6,812 nucleotides of DNA from positions 1 to 6,812 of the forward strand of contig CAZYMF010000238.1 of assembly GCA_964648215.1 (NCBI GenBank), in the 5' to 3' direction. Position numbers and translations under genes: made by a program. The notes under the pieces were generated by a model, which was not told the DNA's origin, did not search any database, and worked only from the letters and a program-made list of their open reading frames with translations. The DNA comes from CAZYMF01 sp964648215. GTDB taxonomy: Bacteria; Desulfobacterota; Binatia; HRBIN30; JACQVA1. Numbering within the stretch: position 1 is the stretch's first letter; the number at the start of each line of letters is the position of its first letter. Below, piece after piece: positions 5,911-6,812 of the stretch.

Positions 5911-6515
5911 GCGCAGATGCTACCGGGACAGCTCAGGCGGCGGACGCGCTTCAGCAATGGTTCGACGAAGTCGTGCGCCTCATCAGTCGAGCGGTGTTCG
6001 ATGTTGCCCCAGAGGGCCCGCATCGCGATGCGGTCGTCCTTAACGTCCTGACCGGAAATGCTCGACGGCTTCGAGATCTCGATATTGATCGAGGAGGTGC
6101 GCTGTATAACCCTCTTTGCCTCTTCCTCGCGTCTGCCTGTCGATGGTTGCGGGTCCATTTAGGACGAGGACACTGGGAGGCAGCAGTTGTGAACGTGGTC
6201 TCGCTGAGCCAGCAACTCCGCGGCTTGCATGATGCATCGGCCGGTGTCGGCCTCGAAATCGGCGATCCGGTGCGCCTCCTGAAAGGACAGATGGACGAGG
6301 CGCTTCTCAACGCGGGCGTAGCCGGCCCGCCAACGTTCGTCGACGCCAACGGTCGGCGTATCGCTATCGGGCTGGCAGTCAACTGGGGAATCCGCCTTCT
6401 CTGCGCCTACGCACTGCAATCGGATGCACCCACAAACCCAAGCTGCCGTGATATCGGGTGGATCCGAGACCTGCTTCGCCCCCTGTCGGCACCCGCCGCG
6501 CAAGCACAGCCTTGA
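5907..6515 (+). CDS. Hypothetical protein, third gene of the toxin-like operon
   Basis: A 202-aa protein that I do not recognise. It starts at ATG 5907 within an ATGA overlap with the preceding gene, with GAGGG 4 nt upstream, so it is translationally coupled to the putative immunity gene. It looks mainly helical and soluble. It has moderately hydrophobic stretches (LYNPLCLFLASACRWL at 67-82, IAIGLAVNWGIRLLCAYAL at 152-170), broken by charged residues and without a convincing transmembrane run. There are many arginines but only one lysine (126). The N-terminal 16 residues and the Pro/Ala/Gln-rich tail (SAPAAQAQP) look disordered. Coding character is good: an open frame to TGA 6513-6515 with GC-rich third positions. 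It might be a second immunity protein, a regulator binding the palindrome, or unrelated cargo; no DNA-binding motif is evident. Confidence 0.8.
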   Translation: MSADATGTAQAADALQQWFDEVVRLISRAVFDVAPEGPHRDAVVLNVLTGNARRLRDLDIDRGGALYNPLCLFLASACRWLRVHLGRGHWEAAVVNVVSLSQQLRGLHDASAGVGLEIGDPVRLLKGQMDEALLNAGVAGPPTFVDANGRRIAIGLAVNWGIRLLCAYALQSDAPTNPSCRDIGWIRDLLRPLSAPAAQAQP

Positions 6516-6812
6516 CAACTGCGGCGCGACTTCAGTGCGGACGGCTGAGTAGGCGCACCCACGCCAGCAACGCCGCGCGATGCCGACAATTCCGAACGAG
6601 GACACAAATGCCGTCACGGGAGTCGTGCTGGAGATTGTCTCCGCAACCTGCCGCGCCTCGAACATATTAAAGTTGTCGTTTCTTGCACCCGCCCGCCGGC
6701 TCCTGCAGTATCTTACGAGACTCTCTGAGCGAGGGGCATGGTCGCGAAGTCAACCACGGCACCGGGTCAAGGCTGCGGGTTCCGGAAATTTTGTCCGGTC
6801 TGATTCCGGAAA
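6516..6812. other. Intergenic region without a recognisable gene
   Basis: Nearly 300 bases with no supported gene. An AT-richer patch (AACATATTAAAG, 6661-6672) stands out, as does a pair of TTCCGGAAA words at the right edge. No rho-independent terminator follows the operon stop at 6515. A 21-codon frame at 6738-6803 is not supported as a gene. Confidence 0.5.
6780..6812. repeat. Paired TTCCGGAAA words, 24-base spacing
   Basis: TTCCGGAAA occurs at 6780-6788 and again at 6804-6812, with a third CCGG between them. The core TTCCGGAA is itself palindromic. The second copy touches the window edge, so whether this starts a longer tandem array or is a two-site operator cannot be seen. Confidence 0.35.

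Noticed and set aside
6512..6517. Perfect TTGACA overlapping the stop of the third operon gene
   Set aside because: No -10-like hexamer at 16-18 bases downstream; the sequence there is GC-rich.
6683..6714. TTGCAC ... TATCTT as a promoter reading rightward
   Set aside because: The spacer is 20 bases, outside the usual 16-18, and no supported gene follows within the window.
6738..6803. 21-codon frame preceded by GAGGGGC
   Set aside because: Too short, ribosome-binding spacing of about 1 nt, no recognisable sequence, and it runs through the TTCCGGAAA repeat.

Overview
The window is high-GC bacterial DNA (GC-rich at third codon positions throughout; I did not compute a percentage). It looks like an accessory or catabolic region of an environmental bacterium. 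A palindromic repeat of the CTTCGAC...GAGCGG type, common in proteobacterial genomes, and the mix of cytochrome P450, class III CoA-transferase, sulfotransferase and DUF1214 genes fit a proteobacterium or similar lipid/steroid/hydrocarbon-degrading lineage. The taxon cannot be fixed from the sequence.

Positions 1-919 (+): two degraded catabolic genes fused end to end. A cytochrome P450 keeps a short N-terminal stretch and its heme-binding C-terminus but has lost its middle. It runs directly into a class III (CaiB/BaiF-type) CoA-transferase that has lost both its N-terminus and its middle. Each kept block has clean, family-like sequence, but the reading frame shifts at every joint (about 91-98, 372-385 and 692-700). 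This suggests recent deletions or an assembly chimera.

Positions 1032-4424 (-): a tight, intact three-gene operon, transcribed right to left: a DUF1214 protein, a PAPS-type sulfotransferase (13 nt gap) and a zinc-dependent medium-chain alcohol dehydrogenase (20 nt gap, strong Shine-Dalgarno). Together with the neighbouring P450 and CoA-transferase remnants it looks like part of a pathway acting on a hydroxylated lipid, steroid or terpenoid-like substrate. The actual substrate is not visible.

Positions 4425-5160: no convincing intact gene. The stretch holds a possible TetR-like N-terminal remnant, a nested palindromic REP/MITE-like element (4652-4773) and a short open frame that looks like the C-terminus of a lost protein.

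Positions 5161-6515 (+): a compact three-gene operon with overlapping genes (8 nt and 4 nt overlaps). The first product resembles Tse2-type ADP-ribosyltransferase-fold toxins, the second is a small, strongly acidic helical protein suited to be its immunity or antitoxin partner, and the third is an unrecognised 202-aa protein. A perfect 9-bp inverted repeat lies exactly between a candidate -35 and -10 ahead of the first gene, as expected of an autoregulatory operator. This is the most interesting part of the window.

Positions 6516-6812: no gene seen; the final 33 bases contain two copies of TTCCGGAAA 24 bases apart.
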